A stretch of DNA of 64,000 nucleotides from assembly GCF_002201535.1 (NCBI RefSeq), contig NZ_NIWW01000001.1:372001-436000 (forward strand). Direction: 5' to 3'. The notes under the pieces were generated by a model. That model did no database searches and was not told where the DNA came from. It was given only the letters and a program-made list of their open reading frames with translations. This DNA is from Lacimicrobium sp. SS2-24 (GTDB lineage: Bacteria; Pseudomonadota; Gammaproteobacteria; Enterobacterales; Alteromonadaceae). This document shows, in pieces, positions 41,227-53,343 of the stretch (positions are counted from its first letter, which is position 1; every line of letters begins with the position of its first letter). Made by a program: the position numbers and the translations under genes.

Positions 41227-42336
41227 TTAGCTTTGCTCGCGAGGTTGTAATACCAGCGTGCTGGTGAGCCTTTCTCGACCAAACAAAGCCATTTTAATAA
41301 ACTCTTCTCTGCTCACTGGCACGTCGATAAAATCCAGTTCCGTTTGCCAGGGTTCATGATCCATCTCAGGGTCTGTAACGGAAACACATTGAGAATCGGC
41401 GGCTGAAACCAGCACCCAGTGTGGCGCCTTGTTCCGGGTTAATCGCCAGACACTAATCAGGCTTACCAACACGGCTCCCTGAGACAGATAGTGGTCCAAT
41501 TGTGCCAAGGTTAAAGGTGAATAATGCTGGGTAATGTCCGTGTGCTCGGCTTCACTGAGAAAGTGTTCATGTACCCGTTGCATAACCTCTTTTTTCTGTG
41601 GATCGCGCACCGAATTCAAAAAGGGCACACTGGTCTGGCTGACAAATAAATCCACCTTATAGCCTCGACGCCAGGCACTCAGCGCCAACCCCAGACCACT
41701 GCAACCACCGTGTCCCGACGTCATATAGATTGTCGTGGCTTCACGCCATATCTGAATTTCTTCCTGTGCTGTCATGCAGTAGGCTTTGTCGATTTTGTGC
41801 ATTGCCATCATCAGGCTCGCCGGTCCACACGTGAAATCCAGGGTTTGCTGATAGCGCTTGGTAGGATGCGTATTGCGCGGAGCGGTGCCAAGACTTTTTT
41901 CCATCTGCAATGCGTCGCTGCCATCTTCATAGTATCCCTTCACGACGCCTATTCTGTGGTAACCCAGCTTACGATACAGACCGATAGCAGCCTCATTGTC
42001 AGTCCTGACTTCCAGGCGCATAAACAGGCACAATTGTTCTGCTGCTCGTCGCTGTACATCTTTAAGCAGAGTATTGGCAACACCCTGTCCACGGCAATCA
42101 TCTGCTACGGCGATTGAATAAAGCCTGGCCAGTTGCGTTCCCTTGCGATACAGCACCAGCGCATAGCCAGCAAGCACCTCTCCTTGCATGGCAAGGATAA
42201 GGCTGCAATGCCCTTTGCGGATAAAGTAGCTGAAGCTGCGTCTGGATATCTTATCGGTACTGAAACTGTGTTTTTCTAGCGCCACTAAGGCGGGTATGTC
42301 TGCAGCAACAGCACAGCGTAAATGAAAGCGATTCAA
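41227..42336 (-). CDS. GNAT acetyltransferase fused to a C39-like cysteine peptidase
   Basis: A 369-residue fusion. Residues 1-150 are a RimI-like GNAT domain, with the acetyl-CoA loop CRGQGVA (81-87) and NEAAIGLYRKLGYHRIGV. Residues 155-360 resemble peptidase C39: QQTLDFTCGPASLMMAM (Gln163/164 and Cys170), His306 in KAPHWVLVSAAD and Asp322 in SVTDPEMD form a plausible catalytic set. No transporter domain is present, so it is a cytoplasmic enzyme. It is divergent from the RLAN/ATP-grasp gene, an arrangement that suggests one system for making, acylating and trimming a peptide or amide. Its substrate is unknown. Confidence 0.87.
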   Translation of the reverse strand: MNRFHLRCAVAADIPALVALEKHSFSTDKISRRSFSYFIRKGHCSLILAMQGEVLAGYALVLYRKGTQLARLYSIAVADDCRGQGVANTLLKDVQRRAAEQLCLFMRLEVRTDNEAAIGLYRKLGYHRIGVVKGYYEDGSDALQMEKSLGTAPRNTHPTKRYQQTLDFTCGPASLMMAMHKIDKAYCMTAQEEIQIWREATTIYMTSGHGGCSGLGLALSAWRRGYKVDLFVSQTSVPFLNSVRDPQKKEVMQRVHEHFLSEAEHTDITQHYSPLTLAQLDHYLSQGAVLVSLISVWRLTRNKAPHWVLVSAADSQCVSVTDPEMDHEPWQTELDFIDVPVSREEFIKMALFGRERLTSTLVLQPREQS

Positions 42337-42519
42337 AGAAGGTAGCCTGCGTTAATTAAGCAATGCAGTGTATTGCGTATGTAGAAAAAAACAACATATC
42401 AAAAAAGATTTTTCTAATCGATTTATTCCATTATTAAAATGGATATTTTCCTGTACTTTAGCGCTGATTGATATCATCTACACTGAACAGTCAGATTCAG
42501 TCTTTTTTTAAGGAAAACT
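42337..42519. promoter_or_regulatory. Divergent AT-rich regulatory region with leader hairpin
   Basis: This 183-base AT-rich gap should carry both promoters of the divergent GNAT-C39 and RLAN/ATP-grasp genes. ACTGAA (42482-42487) and TTCAGT (42496-42501) form a weak 6-bp stem followed by C and seven T residues up to 42509, then AAGGA and the start codon at 42520. That arrangement resembles an attenuator placed against the ribosome-binding site. Confidence 0.45.
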
Positions 42520-43986
42520 ATGTCCGGATACTATGTGGTGGTTGACGACCTGGATGACTGGGGCCCCTACTTCCCCAGTCGGGAAGTGATATCGTTCGAG
42601 CAATATCTGGCTAAAACAGATGGGACAAATGAACGTACGGTACGCATTCTCAACCTGTGTCGCAACAAACGTGCACTGGGCCGTGGATATTACTGTTCAT
42701 TATTGGCCGAAGCCCGTGGCCACAAAGTTATTCCAGACATCAGCACCATTAATGACTTGCGTCGCAAGAAGCTCTACAGCCTGCGCTTAGAGGATATTGC
42801 CAAGTCATTGCACAAGCTAAAAGCAGAAGATGAGCATGACACGCTGACAATCAGAGTCTTTCTTGGTGAAACACCGCATAAGGATTGCGCAGATCTGGCC
42901 AAGGCTGTATTTGATCGCTTTCCGGCCCCCATACTGGAAGTGACGCTGAGCAAAAACCGTCATTGGTCTTTAGAAAAAATCCAGCCTCTGTCTTTGCAGG
43001 ATATTGAAAATGAGGCGGAACAGGAATTTTTAGCCAATACCCTTGAGCGATTTAGCAACAGGCTCTGGCGAAAACCGAAAGCACGAAAACATTATCGCTA
43101 TGATGTCGCCATGCTATGTGATGCAGCAGAGGCGATGCCTCCCAGCGATAAAAAGGCGCTGAATAGTTTTGTCAAAGCCGCTGACAAGCTGGGGATTAAC
43201 CTCGAACCCATTGGCAAGAAAGACTATGTTCGACTGGCAGAATACGACGGTCTTTTTATTCGCGAGACCACCTCCATCGATCATCATACCTATCGGTTTG
43301 CTAAAAAGGCAGAAGCCGAAGGAATGGTGGTAATCGATGATCCGACGTCGATATTACGCTGTACCAATAAGGTGTATCTGGCGGATTTGCTGCGCACAAA
43401 TAAAGTGCCGACGCCCAAGACACTGCTGCTGAGTAATACAGACAAACCCAGTTTAGAGCACGCCATTGAGTATTTGGGGCTGCCCATAGTACTGAAAATT
43501 CCCGATGGCGCATTCTCCCGTGGCATGTTCAAAGCCACGAATATGGATGAACTGGTGGATGCAATGAAACAATTAACTCGCACCTCTGCCTTGGTTTTGG
43601 CGCAGGAGTTCCTATATACCGACTATGACTGGCGAATCGGTGTGCTGAATAATAAGCCGTTGTATGCCTGCCGTTACTTTATGGTTAAAGGTCATTGGCA
43701 AATATACCGTCATGATGATGCAACCAATGTTGCCACAGGTGGGTTTGAAACCATGCCCACTTATGAGGTTCCTCCCAAGGTATTGGATGCAGCATTGCGC
43801 GCTTGCAAGCTGATTGGCAATGGTTTTTATGGGGTTGATATCAAACAAACGGCCGAAGGAAAAGTGGCGGTGATTGAAGTTAATGATAATCCCAGCATTG
43901 ACTCTGGAGTTGAAGATAAATTCCTGGGTCAAGCACTGTATCAGGAAGTTATGGCAGAATTCCTGCGCCGGATGGAGTTACAATAA
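42520..43986 (+). CDS. RimK-like ATP-grasp ligase with RLAN N-terminal domain
   Basis: A 488-residue protein. The N-terminal part (1-185; MSGYYVVVDDLDDWGPYFPS, RILNLCRNKRALGRGYYCSLLAEARGHKVIPD) is the RLAN domain found with RimK-like enzymes. The C-terminal 200 residues are an ATP-grasp domain: VKPNTK-like TNKVPTPKTLLL, the ATP-binding LGLPIVLKIPDGAFSRGMFK and the Mg-binding Glu453/Asn455 in VIEVNDNPSID. Such enzymes couple ATP hydrolysis to form an amide or peptide bond. AAGGA precedes the ATG. It faces the GNAT-C39 gene divergently and is followed by trxB 66 bases on; a functional link with trxB is not implied. Confidence 0.88.
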   Translation: MSGYYVVVDDLDDWGPYFPSREVISFEQYLAKTDGTNERTVRILNLCRNKRALGRGYYCSLLAEARGHKVIPDISTINDLRRKKLYSLRLEDIAKSLHKLKAEDEHDTLTIRVFLGETPHKDCADLAKAVFDRFPAPILEVTLSKNRHWSLEKIQPLSLQDIENEAEQEFLANTLERFSNRLWRKPKARKHYRYDVAMLCDAAEAMPPSDKKALNSFVKAADKLGINLEPIGKKDYVRLAEYDGLFIRETTSIDHHTYRFAKKAEAEGMVVIDDPTSILRCTNKVYLADLLRTNKVPTPKTLLLSNTDKPSLEHAIEYLGLPIVLKIPDGAFSRGMFKATNMDELVDAMKQLTRTSALVLAQEFLYTDYDWRIGVLNNKPLYACRYFMVKGHWQIYRHDDATNVATGGFETMPTYEVPPKVLDAALRACKLIGNGFYGVDIKQTAEGKVAVIEVNDNPSIDSGVEDKFLGQALYQEVMAEFLRRMELQ

Positions 43987-44040
43987 ACCATCTCGCCGGC
44001 TTTAAGCAAAGCAGGCGAGCACGACGTGAACTTTTAATGA

Positions 44041-45006
<966 letters not shown>

Positions 45007-45014
45007 CACCAATC

Positions 45015-45039
45015 GAGCAGACCGCACCGCGGTCTGCTC
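45015..45039. other. Perfect 11-bp hairpin between trxB and aat
   Basis: GAGCAGACCGC and GCGGTCTGCTC form a perfect 11-bp stem around ACC, 9 bases after the trxB stop codon. It is followed by CACCCGCC rather than a U-run, so it is not a standard intrinsic terminator. It may limit read-through with Rho or protect the trxB 3' end. Confidence 0.6.
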
Positions 45040-45048
45040 CACCCGCCT

Positions 45049-45765
45049 ATGACTCTGTCTCTGCCCAAACTCAATCAGGAACTTCAATTCCCCTCTCCTG
45101 AATACGCGCTCAGCGATCCCGATGGATTGCTCGCTTTTGGCGGCGACCTGTCTGTTGAACGCTTACTGCTTGCATACCGTAATGGGATATTTCCCTGGTT
45201 TACGGAAGGTGAACCCGTTCTTTGGTGGTCCCCCTCTACACGCGGCATTCTGGAGCTGGATGACTTTATCTGCCATAGGAGTCTGCGAAAGCTGGCCCGC
45301 AGCGGAGCGTATCGGGTGACACTCAATCACGACTTTGAACAGGTTATTCAGTGTTGTGCCAAGGTGCCGAGGTCAGATAATGGCACCTGGATCACCACGG
45401 CCATGGTGGACGCCTACATTCACTTGCATCAACGCGGCTATGCCCACTCCATAGAGGTCTGGCAACAGGACTCGCTGGTGGGAGGGCTCTATGGCGTCAG
45501 CGCCGGCCGGGTTTTTTGTGGTGAGTCGATGTTTCATTTGCGCAGCAATACATCCAAACTGGCGTTTTATTACCTGGTCATGTGGCTGAAGCGTCATCAG
45601 TTCGACTTTATCGACTGTCAGCTACCCAACCCCCACCTGAACAGCCTCGGTTGCCGAGCCATATCAAGAGAAGTTTTTTTACCGCGTCTGCGCGCAGCCT
45701 GTAAACAGCACACCGATGCCGCTGTCTGGCATGCTACGCCCCTTACAACGCAGCTTCAGCCATGA
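45049..45765 (+). CDS. aat: Leucyl/phenylalanyl-tRNA-protein transferase
   Basis: A 238-residue enzyme that adds Leu or Phe from charged tRNA to proteins with N-terminal Lys or Arg, marking them for ClpS/ClpAP. FPSPEYALSDPDGLLAFGGDLS, FPWFTEGEPVLWWSPSTRGILE and GGLYGVSAGRVFCGESMFH are family blocks. It overlaps bpt by four bases (ATGA), so the two transferases are coupled. Confidence 0.96.
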   Translation: MTLSLPKLNQELQFPSPEYALSDPDGLLAFGGDLSVERLLLAYRNGIFPWFTEGEPVLWWSPSTRGILELDDFICHRSLRKLARSGAYRVTLNHDFEQVIQCCAKVPRSDNGTWITTAMVDAYIHLHQRGYAHSIEVWQQDSLVGGLYGVSAGRVFCGESMFHLRSNTSKLAFYYLVMWLKRHQFDFIDCQLPNPHLNSLGCRAISREVFLPRLRAACKQHTDAAVWHATPLTTQLQP

Positions 45766-46439
45766 GATTCGCTGTTACTCAGGCTTTTCCGTGCAGTTAC
45801 CTATCTGATAGGCAAGAACAGGTATTGCTGCACCTGAATGACGAGCCTATTAGCAATGACACTTACACCCGCTTACTTCAGAACGGCTTTCGCCGCAGTG
45901 GAGATGCCCTGTATCGTCCTCACTGCCCTGCCTGCAATGCCTGTCAATCTCTGCGGGTACTGGTGTCTGAGTTCGAACCCAGTCGCAATCAACGTCGCAT
46001 CCTCAGCAGGAATCACGATCTGACTGTCACGCTACAAACACAAAGTCAGGATGACTACTATCCCTTGTTTGAAGCCTATATTCATGAGCGCCACTCTCAA
46101 GGCAGCATGTTTCCACCAAGTGTGGAGCAATACCGACATTTTATTAATAGCTACTGGGCTGATACCCGCTTCATGGACATTCGGCTGAAGGATCGACTGG
46201 TGGCCGTGGCCATCACCGATACCATCGGTGACGGACTATCGGCGCTGTATACGTTTTTCGACAGCGCCCTGCAAAAACGTTCTTTAGGAACCTTTGCCAT
46301 ACTCCAACAAATCGCTTTGGCTAAAGAGTTGCAAAAACCGCATTTATATCTGGGTTATCAAATAGACGAATGTAATAAAATGAATTACAAGGCCCGTTTT
46401 CAACCTAACCAACGCTTTATTGGCAATAAATGGCTGTGA
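45762..46439 (+). CDS. bpt: Aspartate/glutamate leucyltransferase
   Basis: A 225-residue ATE/Bpt-family aminoacyl-tRNA-protein transferase that attaches Leu to N-terminal Asp or Glu. It has the cysteine motif HCPACNACQSLRV, RNQRRILSRNHDL, and YLGYQIDECNKMNYKARFQPNQ near the end. Enteric bacteria lack this gene; Vibrio and Alteromonas relatives have it beside aat. The product widens the N-degron set. It is followed by a 251-base gap before infA. Confidence 0.95.
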   Translation: MRFAVTQAFPCSYLSDRQEQVLLHLNDEPISNDTYTRLLQNGFRRSGDALYRPHCPACNACQSLRVLVSEFEPSRNQRRILSRNHDLTVTLQTQSQDDYYPLFEAYIHERHSQGSMFPPSVEQYRHFINSYWADTRFMDIRLKDRLVAVAITDTIGDGLSALYTFFDSALQKRSLGTFAILQQIALAKELQKPHLYLGYQIDECNKMNYKARFQPNQRFIGNKWL

Positions 46440-46536
46440 TTTTCTGATAACAGGTAAAAATAGCGGCTTTAGCTTTACACTGGGTCGGTTATTGGGCAAA
46501 ATCTGCGCGGCATTTTATGTTAAGCTGTTAGCACTC

Positions 46537-46542
46537 TATAAT
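46537..46542 (+). promoter_or_regulatory. Putative -10 box for infA
   Basis: A perfect TATAAT lies 149 bases before the infA start. The -35 region (TTTATG, 46514-46519) is weak. The transcript would carry a long leader, as is common for infA in other gammaproteobacteria, and AAAAAGGTAAT serves as its ribosome-binding site. Confidence 0.5.
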
Positions 46543-46690
46543 TCGCACAGTGAAATACTTCGCAGGGATAGCGCTCAGCACGGGTCCAGTACCACATGTT
46601 CTCTGAGGAAAAAGTATATAAATGACAATCTGGCGAGCGGGATTGCTTGTTTCAGATGAGACTGAATTTTTAAAAAGGTAATAATTTTAG

Positions 46691-46909
<219 letters not shown>

Positions 46910-46933
46910 TCTTCAAATTATTCTCAGATAATT

Positions 46934-46962
46934 AAAAAAGCCCAACAACGTTGGGCTTTTTT
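46934..46962. terminator. Bidirectional terminator between infA and clpA
   Basis: GCCCAAC-AAC-GTTGGGC with A-run before and T-run after. It serves infA rightward and clpA leftward. The same 7-bp stem is used at the purB terminator (56550-56566). Confidence 0.92.
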
Positions 46963-46987
46963 ATTAGTCTTGCATAAAGCCGTGCCG

Positions 46988-49252
46988 CTAAGCCTCTACT
47001 TCATTGTCATCAGTGGCATAGTCAAAGTGCAACTTATCATCCACCAGATCAATTTTGACACTGCCACCGGCCAGAAGCTCACCGAATAACAACTGGTTAG
47101 CCAGCTCTTTTTTGATCTGCTCCTGAATCAGGCGTGCCATCGGTCTGGCTCCCATGGTTTTATCATAGCCCTGCTCGGCCAACCATGCCCGGGCCGCCGT
47201 AGACACTTCCAGCGAAACGCCCTTTGCATCCAGTTGCACTTGCAACTCGACAATAAACTTATCAACAACCTGCAAGATCACTTCCGGCTCAAGGTGATTA
47301 AACCAGATAATGCCGTCAAGGCGATTTCTGAACTCCGGACTGAACACCCGGTTGATTTCGTCCATCGCATCATGGCTGTGATCTTGTTGCTTAAAGCCAA
47401 TAGACTTACGTATCGTTTCCTGAACCCCCGCATTGGTGGTCATCACCAGCACCACATTTCGGAAGTCGACCTTACGCCCATTATTATCGGTGAGCGTGCC
47501 GTGATCCATCACCTGCAAGAGAATGTTGTAAATATCACTGTGAGCTTTTTCAATCTCATCCAGCAAGACCACCGAATAAGGGTGTTTGATCACCGCATCT
47601 GTCAGCAAGCCGCCCTGATCGAATCCCACATACCCCGGAGGCGCGCCAATTAAACGGCTGACCGCGTGGCGTTCCATGTATTCTGACATGTCGAAACGCT
47701 GCAGCTCCACCCCCATTATCTTAGCCAATTGCTGAGTGACTTCTGTTTTGCCCACGCCGGTCGGCCCCGCAAACAAGAAGCTACCAATCGGTTTGGTTTC
47801 ATTACCCAGCCCCGAACGGGAGAGTCGAATGGCATCCGTCAGTGTGCTTATTGCATTGTCCTGACCAAATACAACCATCTTAAGATCCCGGTCCAGGCTC
47901 TTCAGCACTTCTTTATCAGAGGCTGACACAGACTTTTCCGGGATACGGGCCATTTTCGCAATAATATGCTCAATTTCACCGACACCAATGGTTTTTTTGC
48001 GTTTTGACACGGGCAACAAGCGCTGACTGGCACCCGCTTCGTCCATCACATCAATCGCTTTGTCAGGTAAATGGCGCTCATTAATGTATTTGGCCGACAA
48101 CTCCGCTGCGGCCTTTACGGCCTTTTGAGTAAAACGGACACCGTGATGTTTTTCATAGCGTGACTTCAATCCCATCAAAATTTTTGTGGTGTCCTCAACG
48201 CTCGGCTCATTCACGTCAATCTTCTGGAATCGGCGTGCCAGTGCACGATCTTTTTCAAAAATACCCTGATATTCCTGATAGGTGGTGGAGCCAATACAGC
48301 GCAACTCTCCGCTAGAAAGCTTGGGCTTAAGCAAATTCGACGCATCCATAACGCCTCCGGATGCTGCTCCGGCACCAATGATGGTATGGATTTCGTCGAT
48401 AAACAGGATAGCATGTTCGTCTTTTTCTAAATCTTTCAGAATAGACTTCAACCGTTTTTCAAAATCACCACGATATTTGGTACCGGCCAGCAACCCTCCC
48501 AGATCCAGTGAATACACGGTGGCTTTAGAAATCACTTCGGGGACTTCTTCGTTGACAATGCGGTACGCCAACCCCTCCGCGATAGCGGTTTTACCCACGC
48601 CGGCCTCTCCCACCAACAGAGGGTTATTCTTACGACGACGGCACAGGATCTGAATGGTCCGTTCCAGTTCCAGGTTACGACCGATCAGCGGGTCTACTTT
48701 ACCTTCTTTCACCATCAGATTGAGATTGCTGGCGTACTTCTCCAGCGTAGTGCTGCCTTCCTCGGTTTCCTGGGCTTCTTCCTCGCGATCCGTATGCGGT
48801 GCACTCTCGTCTTCTGATTTAGTCACACCATGGGAAATATAATTGACCACATCAAGGCGGGTTACATCGGCTTTTTTAAGAATATATACCGCCTGGGATT
48901 CCTGCTCACTGAAAATAGCCACCAACACATTCGCCCCGGAGACCTCATCTTTACCAGATGACTGCACATGGAACACCGCTCTTTGCAGTACGCGCTGAAA
49001 ACCGAGAGTGGGCTGTGTTTCCCGGTCAGATTCCGGCCCGTCAAGAATTAATGGCGTGGTATCTTTTACAAAATCGGTAAGCTCGGCTTTCAAAGAGTCG
49101 ATATTTGCACCACAGGCTCTGAGTGCGTCACGCGCTGAGATATTATCCAGCAGCGCTAGCAGCAGATGTTCTACCGTCATAAACTCATGACGGTGCTCTC
49201 TGGCAAATACAAATGCCTGATTTAATGTCTGCTCCAAGTCTTTATTCAACAT
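46988..49252 (-). CDS. clpA: ATP-dependent Clp protease ATP-binding subunit ClpA
   Basis: A 754-residue AAA+ unfoldase that feeds substrates to ClpP and recognises N-degrons through ClpS. An N-terminal Clp-N repeat domain (1-145), AAA module 1 with Walker A GEAGVGKTAI, and AAA module 2 with GPTGVGKTEV are clear; the ClpP-docking IGF-type loop appears as KSIGFK. Length matches E. coli ClpA (758). It follows clpS in a two-gene unit. Confidence 0.97.
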   Translation of the reverse strand: MLNKDLEQTLNQAFVFAREHRHEFMTVEHLLLALLDNISARDALRACGANIDSLKAELTDFVKDTTPLILDGPESDRETQPTLGFQRVLQRAVFHVQSSGKDEVSGANVLVAIFSEQESQAVYILKKADVTRLDVVNYISHGVTKSEDESAPHTDREEEAQETEEGSTTLEKYASNLNLMVKEGKVDPLIGRNLELERTIQILCRRRKNNPLLVGEAGVGKTAIAEGLAYRIVNEEVPEVISKATVYSLDLGGLLAGTKYRGDFEKRLKSILKDLEKDEHAILFIDEIHTIIGAGAASGGVMDASNLLKPKLSSGELRCIGSTTYQEYQGIFEKDRALARRFQKIDVNEPSVEDTTKILMGLKSRYEKHHGVRFTQKAVKAAAELSAKYINERHLPDKAIDVMDEAGASQRLLPVSKRKKTIGVGEIEHIIAKMARIPEKSVSASDKEVLKSLDRDLKMVVFGQDNAISTLTDAIRLSRSGLGNETKPIGSFLFAGPTGVGKTEVTQQLAKIMGVELQRFDMSEYMERHAVSRLIGAPPGYVGFDQGGLLTDAVIKHPYSVVLLDEIEKAHSDIYNILLQVMDHGTLTDNNGRKVDFRNVVLVMTTNAGVQETIRKSIGFKQQDHSHDAMDEINRVFSPEFRNRLDGIIWFNHLEPEVILQVVDKFIVELQVQLDAKGVSLEVSTAARAWLAEQGYDKTMGARPMARLIQEQIKKELANQLLFGELLAGGSVKIDLVDDKLHFDYATDDNEVEA

Positions 49253-49283
49253 ATCCGACCCTCTTACTACTGACGATGCGTCT

Positions 49284-49601
49284 TCACGCCTGTTCCATAA
49301 AGCACATCAATGGATGTTGGTGCTTTCTGGAGAACTGATTAACCTGCATCACTTTGGTCTCTGCCACCTCCGCAGTGTAGACACCACAGATGGCTTTGCC
49401 CTCATAATGCACGGTTAACATTAACTGGTTGGCCTTTTCGGCACTCATATTAAAAAAACGCATCAATACTTCGACTACAAAATCCATTGGCGTGTAATCG
49501 TCATTATTGAGCATAACCTTATACATAGGTGGTGGCTGAAGCTTTTTCTTTACCGCTTCTAGCTGCTTATCATGACTGATGATGCTGCTGTCTTTACCCA
49601 T
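49284..49601 (-). CDS. clpS: ATP-dependent Clp protease adaptor ClpS
   Basis: A 105-residue N-degron adaptor. [28 protein letters not shown] is the canonical core, with the Asn-Asp-Asp N-recognin residues and the hydrophobic pocket, and [20 protein letters not shown] follows. It delivers proteins with N-terminal Leu, Phe, Tyr or Trp to ClpA. The ATG at 49601 was chosen by comparison with family length; an in-frame TTG at 49628 is possible. It is divergent from cspD. Confidence 0.95.
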   Translation of the reverse strand: MGKDSSIISHDKQLEAVKKKLQPPPMYKVMLNNDDYTPMDFVVEVLMRFFNMSAEKANQLMLTVHYEGKAICGVYTAEVAETKVMQVNQFSRKHQHPLMCFMEQA

Positions 49602-49658
49602 ACAGAAATAATAGCCGTTGTTCGTCAAATCAATCAGTGGATTTGTTATTTTTTAATG

Positions 49659-49706
49659 AAATGTAGAAATTGGCCTTGACATAAACAGGTTAAAAAATCT
49701 ACATTT
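49659..49706. promoter_or_regulatory. Inverted repeat spanning the cspD promoter
   Basis: AAATGTAGA (49659-49667) and TCTACATTT (49698-49706) are perfect 9-bp inverted repeats 30 bases apart. Between and over them lies a cspD promoter: TTGACA at 49676-49681 and TACATT at 49700-49705 (18-base spacer). The right arm overlaps the -10. The symmetry suggests an operator or a stem in the leader; the clpS side may share it. Confidence 0.6.
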
Positions 49707-49803
49707 TTGAGTGCACCCGGCATTTGGCGGATGCTTTTAGCCTTACACTACCATTGTGGGGGCTAAATCAGGACAGTTCAAGGGATCAAGAGGAAGCAGA
49801 AGT

Positions 49804-50022
49804 ATGACAGTTGGTAAGGTCAAATGGTTCAATAATGCAAAAGGGTTTGGTTTTATTGTTCCAGAGGATGGTGGTGAAGACGTTTTTGCACACTATTCGA
49901 CAATCCAGATGGACGGGTATCGTTCCCTGAAAGCCGGTCAGGAAGTGAAATTTGAAGTTCAGCAAGGCCCTAAAGGGTTGCACGCTGAAAACATCGAGCT
50001 CTCTGACGAACCGGAACGTTAA
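49804..50022 (+). CDS. cspD: Cold-shock-domain protein CspD
   Basis: A 72-residue cold shock domain: [35 protein letters not shown] with the RNP1 (KGFGFI) and RNP2 (DVFAHY) RNA-binding motifs. The clpS-cspD divergent arrangement is that of E. coli cspD, whose product inhibits replication in stationary phase. The ATG at 49804 behind AGGAAG was chosen over an in-frame start at 49756. Confidence 0.94.
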   Translation: MTVGKVKWFNNAKGFGFIVPEDGGEDVFAHYSTIQMDGYRSLKAGQEVKFEVQQGPKGLHAENIELSDEPER

Positions 50023-50077
50023 GCCCCCATGCGCAGTGGTAATCTATCACCACTTAGAACAGCGTATCGCCAGGCAT

Positions 50078-50110
50078 AAAAAAAGCAGATAGTTACCTAT
50101 CTGCTTTTTT
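50078..50110. terminator. Bidirectional terminator between cspD and icd
   Basis: AAAAAAAGCAGATAG-TTAC-CTATCTGCTTTTTT forms a long stem with A and T runs, 56 bases after the cspD stop and 41 bases before the end of the convergent icd gene. Confidence 0.92.
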
Positions 50111-50150
50111 ATTGGTCAGGGCCTGTGACTCATGCGCAAGCCCGTGGGGA

Positions 50151-52710
<2,560 letters not shown>

Positions 52711-53250
52711 ATGCATAAAAAACGCCTTGTCTTGTTCAACAAACCCTTTGGGGTATTGACGCAATTTACCGATGACGATAACCGTCCGACCCTCAAAGAC
52801 TACATTGATATTCCCGGTATTTACGCCGCCGGACGCCTCGATAAAGACAGCGAGGGATTGCTGGTATTAACCGACGATGGAAAGCTACAACATAAACTGG
52901 CCGACCCTAAACATAAAACCAGCAAGACATATTGGGTCCAGGTAGAAGGAGAACCTTCGGAACAACATCTGCAACAGCTGCGGGACGGTGTCGAGCTTAA
53001 AGATGGCCCCACTCAGCCGGCCAAAGTGGACTTTATGGAAGAGCCGCGACTGTGGCCGCGCAATCCTCCCGTAAGGTTTAGAAAGTCTGTTCCCACTACC
53101 TGGCTGAGTATCACTCTCACGGAAGGGAGAAACAGACAGGTCAGACGCATGACGGCTCATATTGGGTTCCCCACCCTTCGCCTGGTGCGCTATCGTATTG
53201 GCAACTGGACGCTGGATGGTCTGGATGTGGGTACTTATAGACAAATTTAG
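52711..53250 (+). CDS. rluE: 23S rRNA pseudouridine synthase RluE-like
   Basis: A 179-residue RsuA/RluB-family enzyme without an S4 domain, as in RluE, which makes pseudouridine 2457 of 23S rRNA. The catalytic block is [20 protein letters not shown], with the invariant Asp; [19 protein letters not shown] is the substrate-binding motif. It is divergent from icd, as in E. coli. Confidence 0.92.
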   Translation: MHKKRLVLFNKPFGVLTQFTDDDNRPTLKDYIDIPGIYAAGRLDKDSEGLLVLTDDGKLQHKLADPKHKTSKTYWVQVEGEPSEQHLQQLRDGVELKDGPTQPAKVDFMEEPRLWPRNPPVRFRKSVPTTWLSITLTEGRNRQVRRMTAHIGFPTLRLVRYRIGNWTLDGLDVGTYRQI

Positions 53251-53295
53251 ACTGCCATAGCACGCATTGCAGATGCGCTGCACGGTCAATTCTGC

Positions 53296-53301
53296 TAGAA
53301 T
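53296..53301 (+). promoter_or_regulatory. Extended -10 promoter of mnmA
   Basis: TGCTAGAAT carries a TG extended element and a TAGAAT -10, 42 bases before the mnmA start. No good -35 is present at 17 bases. Confidence 0.5.
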
Positions 53302-53343
53302 TCGCGCTCTTTTAAACCGGTCTGGATTGTAAGCTCGTTTTCT

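Noticed and set aside
41227-42336. Bacteriocin ABC exporter role for the C39 domain
   Set aside because: There are no membrane helices or ATPase domain, and no adjacent leader-peptide gene was found, so classical bacteriocin export is unlikely.
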